Shown piece after piece: positions 58,475 to 64,000 of a DNA stretch of 64,000 bases; within the stretch, counting starts at the first letter, position 1; every line of letters begins with the position of its first letter. Below the pieces are notes generated by a model, which was not told the DNA's origin, did no database searches, and saw only the letters and a program-made list of their open reading frames with translations. Source of the stretch: Phialocephala subalpina (taxonomy: Eukaryota; Ascomycota; Leotiomycetes; Helotiales; Mollisiaceae); NCBI GenBank assembly GCA_900073065.1, contig FJOG01000006.1:1036881-1100880 (forward strand), in the 5' to 3' direction. A program made the position numbers and the translations under genes.

Positions 58475-61400
58475 CTTGTGGGCGGATCTGCTCGGTCAAC
58501 CGAGCTCGTCGATAAGGTTGGGTGTACTCGTGAGGGGTCGAGAGGAGCTTTGAATGGAAGCTCGGTGTCGCTGTCGCTGTCGGCTTCTCGACGTCGTCGG
58601 TCGTGGTGTTGAAGCTTCACATTGAGGAGTGAAGAGGCTTCCTTGGTGGCCGGCACTGGCTGTATTATGGTGGGTGTGGTCGTGCATCTTGTCAGCGCGA
58701 TGCGGGAGGTTCGCTGTCTCTCGCCAATAGAGATGTGATATGGGCTGCAGCGCTTACACCTGCAGGTCGATTGGCAGAAGAGAGGGAGAGAAGGCCAATC
58801 AAGAGAGCGACGAGTCCCTGTCGACGCAGTCTAAGCTGCATGGGGGAACGGGCGGAATAACCGAGCGGCCACAGAAGAGGTCCCTATGGACTTTTGACCC
58901 CTCGAGTCGCCAGCAGAAGGGAAATCATACCAGACCAGTCTGAGATGTGCTGATATTTCTATGCCGGGCGCCTGCTCCTTCATCAACGGCCGTTAAGTCA
59001 CGTTTCCAGATATTGGAATTCCGAATTCAGTTTCCTCCTTTTCGACGGCGGTTGGAAGTCGCCTACGACCTTCCCCCATGTGTTTCTATGCATTCCGGCT
59101 GATGGAGTCCTCAGAAATAGCAAGTCGTACCGGGCAATAAGGCTGTCGGCAGTGAGGCCAACCGGGTATCGATTTCGCTTTTGAGAGGTTGCCGATATCT
59201 GACTTGCATCAAGGAGGGTGAGATTCTGGAGTCCGGAGTCGTCATTCTCATCGATTCGGCTAGTGCTGAATTATTTTCATTCTCTTGCTGAAGATCAATA
59301 TTGAAGGTTCGATCATTGGATGTGGCGATTGTTTCCACGTCAGATTATTGTTCTGTGAAGCTGAACCCAGCAAGCAAGTCGTGAGTGGCGCATAGTTGCG
59401 ATATTTTGACTGGAAATAGGATCGTGATGCTGATATGTCCTTGGAATGTGGAATTACAGTGATATCCATTCCTTGTGTCTTTCTAGTTTTCTGAGATTGT
59501 TGAAGACATTTGGGCGGTGTTGATGGTCGACCGTTTTGTCTTATGATGCTCGGGCATGCGGTAGCTGGACAGTCGTATACGTACGACCACTATTTTCAGT
59601 CATCCTCACATGTCCCTCAAGATGAAACGTCTGGCTTGAAATCCTGTAATGGATTCCCGGCCTCGTGGCATCAGATCAGATCATCGGGAGTTTCCACTCA
59701 TGCGTCCGCTTGGCTCGGTGTTACCAGCGTCGCCCACTCAGCCGCAGATCAATCCTTCCAATTCCTACTCGTCACTGATGGCCACATGCTACATCATCTA
59801 TGGCCTCTTCTGAGCGACCTGAGAGATGTTCTGGAATCCTTCTTTCTTGCGCCGATCATGGCGTAGATGCCACGAGAAGCCTCAAAGCCACGAGTCGTAC
59901 GCAGCCTTCATAATGCCATGTACAGGAACTATGTCCACCACACCTCATTCCTACGATACCAACTCGGCCAAAGCCATGTCTCGAATTTGGTACTAGGCAG
60001 TCCATGTTTTCGTGACAGGCAAAATCGAGATGTACCACGTATACTTTCTGCTTTCAATGTACCACAAGGTCGATGTTAACCCCATTCCCAAGTGTCCTAT
60101 ATAAAACATAGACCTAGTCAACTCTGACCAAGACTCCGATGTCCCACAAGTTCAACGCCTTTCCTTGCCATATTCAAGTATAAAATTCACGCATAGTCAC
60201 GGCTAGCTCGTGATCCCACAAAGCCAGAAAATTCATGACCATGAATTCGTGGCGTACTTCATTAGAACGACAACACCAAATGCATACAGCAGTGAGCACG
60301 ACATTCTCTGGCAACATTCGTCCACTTCTTTCAAAGCCTCCTCCACGAGATTCTTCTCAGCCAGCCGAGCGACCCAGCGCTCCCAGATCCGATATGCTGG
60401 GAATTGGAATCCTTGTGCAACGTGGGCGTATCGAGCCACTGACAACCTCACAAAAGAAACTGAAGAAGGCCGAAGACGGAATAATAGCTAACTCGCTCCT
60501 AAGAGGAGGAAAAGAATATTGTCACATGATCTGGCGAGATACCTAGGTACGATCGATGGTATCTTGCTGCATCGATCGTAGATCAGGCTGAATTCCTCAA
60601 ATGCGATAGTTTCGAACATCGCATATGAGAAGTCGCATCTTGTGTTCCCGACGATAACAGCTCATATCGACGTCTGCATCTGCCTTTCGGTAATAGAGCC
60701 ACGAGAAATATTCAGGGGAGCTATTTGCTTCTTCTCTCACGGTATGATTACTGATCATACACTCGATCAATATGCCCGCAGATATGCTTCTTCTTGAAGA
60801 GAATGGTGTATTGATGTTTGAGTTGCGGAATGCGTGGCTCGAATCTTTCGAAACCGGGATAACGGTAAAGGATCAATAACCGTGAACGAGGATGCATGTA
60901 TGGATCGAGAGATACTCTACCCGAGACCTTACTGCATATTTCTCCGGAGATGTGGGAATCGAGGCTGAAATTGACTTTTTTCATTGACATGTAATCGGGA
61001 GGCAGCGGAAATGCTTGGCCTCACGAACTCCGCAACCATTTGTCAATTTGCTGGCAAACCCTATCGAGACGACCCATTTGTCCACTCGGCCCCATACCTG
61101 AATTCGACACGGATTCCCCAGCTCCAGAATCCCATCCTCAGAATCCCATCTCCGTGCCCCGAATTTCTGCAATTAATTGACTTTCAACGCCCTGCCTTGA
61201 TGATTGGTAACCCTTCCGTCACTGCGACCCCTGGCCAACCAGCGCATTGGTCTTGTCTGAGGGAGGCGTCGCTACACCAAAAACGCATCACCCCGAATCA
61301 GGTTTGATCCATATCTTAACGGAGCAGCTCTCCGCTGCCTTGGCCTCCCATAGGTACAAGGGCTTGATAGTGCCGTTAGGGTGCCAACTATTGTGTGAGT

Positions 61401-61523
61401 AGACCTCGCAGACCCTCTGCGTGTTTGTCCTTTCGACTGTCAACACCAGTCGCGCCCTCATCTCGAGGCACATCGTGAGGCGGAGGCGACCTCTGCATCT
61501 GCTCGCATACCCTTCTACCATTC
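58475..61523. other. 3-kb interval without a supported gene
   Basis: Divergent upstream space of the four-helix protein and the histidine kinase. Open frames of 100-118 codons at 59510 and 60235 have no domain or splice continuation. Some of this will be the leader and promoter of the kinase gene. Confidence 0.45.
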
Positions 61524-64000
61524 ATGAATTCGGAACCAAAATCGATATTTACCTCCAAGAAAGATTTCGAAAAAGACTGGGCCAGTCAATCCTTACCTGG
61601 GCGACGCTCTCCTCATTCAGTCGCATCCACTACTCCTCCCACAAAGTCGACCGAGGTCTCGCCTCCTATTGTATCGGAGGAGGGTATCGATAAGGAAACA
61701 TCTGCGCCAACTAATTCTGGGGAAGCTTCTGCGCGAGTCAGAAAGGCATCTGACGCGGCAGGAAAGAATACCATCAGTCGGGGGGACTCTCTCACAAAGG
61801 GGACAGATACGTTGGACAAGAAGCAACCTCTCCTCAATGCATCACAACAAGACTCGAACTCGACCGCTGGACCACTGTTTCGGAAACCAACTCTACCCTC
61901 AAACCTCCCAACCCTCGCGCCCCCGAATACAACGAATGCATCGAAACACCCACGATCTGAGGAGTTCGCGAGGCCGCCCTCAACCGAGAGACCACCCAAA
62001 AGAACACGCCCTAAGCTGAGACCAAGACATACCCTCGACCCAGAGAGCTTCCAGACCGCATCTGCGATTCCGAAGAAGAGGGGAGGGTCCCCTCCATCAC
62101 CATTATTCTTTTCGCATTCCACGCGTCAGAGGCCAATACTTCCAACTAGGTTCTCAAGCTCCGAAGCTGTGACAGCTATGATGAACAAAGCTCGCGACGA
62201 GCCTGGAGGGATTACGACTGTAAAGCTCGCGCGAGGCAGTATTAGCAATGCCGCCAGCCCTCCACGGTCTACAAGTACACCTGGCAGCTGGACGGAACGA
62301 AGCAGTGTGCCCAGAAGTCCAGGGACGAAGAGCAAGTCCTCTTCTAGTCTTCAGATGCTCACTAGTGTTGGGATAATCGAGCTACTGGAACAGGATGAGC
62401 GGCCGACGTTTATCATAGACATTGCCAATGGTGTGAACTTCAATCCAGGAGGACCGCTGCAAATTGTCTTTGCAAATGCTTCTCTGCGCGCATACGAATC
62501 GATCCTGGAAATGGTAATGGGTAAGACGGACCTGGACAGCCCAGGCATTGCGGTGACCAACGACTTTCCAGAATTCAAGGCGTGGGCTTTGAGTTTTGTG
62601 AAGAACGGAGAATCCTTGGACATTTGCTTGCCGTCATTTTTGTACGGAGGCGTTACCTGGACTTGCAGCACTTTACGGAAGCGACTTCGTCTCATAAGCG
62701 GGAGTAGTGGCAGTATTGTGCCTGCGACAGCATCTACGAGCTCGAATGGAGCGCTTAGCAACTCTTCAGTGATGAGTGAGCGCGTCCCCAAGGATCGTTC
62801 AGGCCGCCTTCCTCGGTCTCCTTTGGCCGAGTCGGTTGAAGCTTCGGACTATTTTGGTGACGCTTCTGCTCCTTTCGCATCTCCAGCAAGCACATCACCC
62901 GCACAGCTGTCGAGTCCGGTGCTGCCTGCAGGTGACGACGGAGTAGAGCCTCCGAAGCAAGCAATGCTAGCTTCACAAAGTGAACTAGTAACAAGTGAGT
63001 TGATGCAGATGCGATATCCTGAATCTCCTTTTTTCGATTGGACGAGACTTCCATTATCTGCCGCCCTTCCGAGGCATATTCAATTCGCCCGAAGTATCGA
63101 CTGGGCTGCCACTCCACTAGGTCCCATTGAGACTTGGACATTTGACTTGAGAGCAATGTGCAACTTGATTATGGGATCGCCACATCCCGCTGCGATGTAT
63201 TGGGGAGATGAGTATATTGCCATATATAACGAGGCTTACATCCTGTTGGCTGGACAGAAGCATCCAGTTCTCATGGTAAGGGACAGATTTTCGTCTGAAA
63301 ATCTGTATCTTTTCTTCCATATACGGACCTAACAAGATTTAGGGTCAAAGCTACAAGACAGCATGGGCCGAAATTTGGCCTGAGATCGAGGGTGTCTTCT
63401 CCAATGCTAAAGATTCTGGACAATCTACGATGAAAGACGATGATTGCTTATTCATCAGACGAAACGGATTTCTGGAAGAGTCGTATTTCTCGTGGTCGAT
63501 CATTCCATTAGTCGGCGAAGACGGTTCAGTTGTGGGAATTTATAATCCTGCCTTCGAAAAGACCCGACGGAAGATTGCTGAACGCCGAATGCTTACGCTT
63601 AGAGAGGTTGGTGAGAAGACCGCTGCTGCGCGAGATGTTAGGGGTTTCTGGGGTCAGGTCATCAAGGGCCTTGAATATAATGGTAAATGTCCCAAGCTGG
63701 ATTGGAACATTTGATGCTGATCGTTGCTGTAGAATACGACGTACCATTTGTTTTCCTGTACTCTGTCAGTGAAGATTCCCCCGACAGCGATATGAGCTCG
63801 ATGCATTCAGGATCCTTATCGCAGGCTCCACAATGCATTCTTGAAGGCACTCTGGGGGTTCCAAATGGTCATCGAGCGGCAGTAAGTCCTCTCGACCTCA
63901 AGACCAGCGATGAAGGATTCGCTCCCTACCTGCGTGAGTCTATGAAGGTGGATAGACCTATTCTCTTGACGACAGAGGATGGTACCTTATCATTTGATCT
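61524..64000 (+). CDS. probable hybrid histidine kinase, N-terminal sensor part (cut by window)
   Basis: Exons 61524-63275, 63343-63682 and 63733 onward are in phase; the gene runs past the window end, so no kinase or receiver domain is seen. The first 270 residues are disordered and Ser/Pro-rich with a basic patch (RPPKRTRPKLRPRH). A PAS-like segment follows (LLEQDERPTFIIDIANGVNF, QIVFANASLRAYESI). From about residue 524 a second sensor segment, SIDWAATPLGPIETWTFDLR and YWGDEYIAIYNEAYILLAGQ, leads to ESYFSWSIIPLVGEDGSVVG and FEKTRRKIAERRMLTLREVG. This order is characteristic of the N-terminal half of large fungal hybrid sensor kinases, in which a GAF/PAS-type sensor precedes HisKA, HATPase and receiver domains. 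The class call depends on the missing part. Confidence 0.75.

Noticed and set aside
1..64000. CRISPR array, prophage or bacterial operon
   Set aside because: No regularly spaced identical repeats; spliceosomal introns throughout show a fungal genome.

Overview
The window is chromosomal DNA of a filamentous ascomycete (Pezizomycotina), most likely a leotiomycete. The evidence is short GT-AG introns of about 45-120 bases with CTAAC-type branch sites, genes on both strands separated by 0.05-5 kb, and gene families typical of this group: a DUF1776 protein, a WLM/WSS1 protease, a GtaA-type glutaminase, GH64, GH18, a fungal P450 and a sensor histidine kinase. The class is an inference. No rRNA, tRNA, CRISPR array or intact transposon was recognised.

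Layout. 0-8 kb: a DsbA/thioredoxin-fold protein, a frameshifted single-pass surface protein, a secreted pectinesterase, and a poorly resolved minus-strand gene region. 8-14 kb: GARP subunit VPS53 and a multi-pass membrane protein, both minus. 15-21 kb: a cytochrome P450, then a wrecked aspartic protease with a perfect 250-bp tandem duplication, convergent with a glutathione S-transferase. 22-28 kb: WSS1 metalloprotease, an ICL/PEP-mutase family lyase and a secreted glutaminase. 28-36 kb: a decayed Cys-rich repeat array, a GH64 beta-1,3-glucanase and a GH18 chitinase (both without an obvious secretion signal), then a low-density stretch with two weak gene candidates. 36-45 kb: CPSF30/YTH1, a DUF1776 protein, an M61-like protein whose HExxH motif has lost its first His, a TPR pseudogene with three in-frame TAG codons, and thioredoxin reductase. 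47-58 kb: a PH-domain protein with low-complexity tail, a 4.7-kb gene-poor interval ending in a pyrimidine-rich leader, an unidentified 801-residue protein with paired CxxC motifs, and a four-helix membrane protein. 61.5-64 kb: the N-terminal sensor half of a probable hybrid histidine kinase, cut by the window edge.

Conserved housekeeping genes (VPS53, WSS1, YTH1, TrxR, DUF1776) alternate with secreted or degradative genes (pectinesterase, glutaminase, GH64, GH18, P450) that would suit a plant-associated or saprotrophic life. Several accessory genes are damaged (frameshift, deletion plus duplication, CAG-to-TAG stops, lost zinc ligand). The least explained element is the Cys-rich repeat array near 29.3-30.0 kb: its roughly 57-base unit could encode a 19-residue CxxCxWxCxCA repeat, and a 144-codon stretch is still open.
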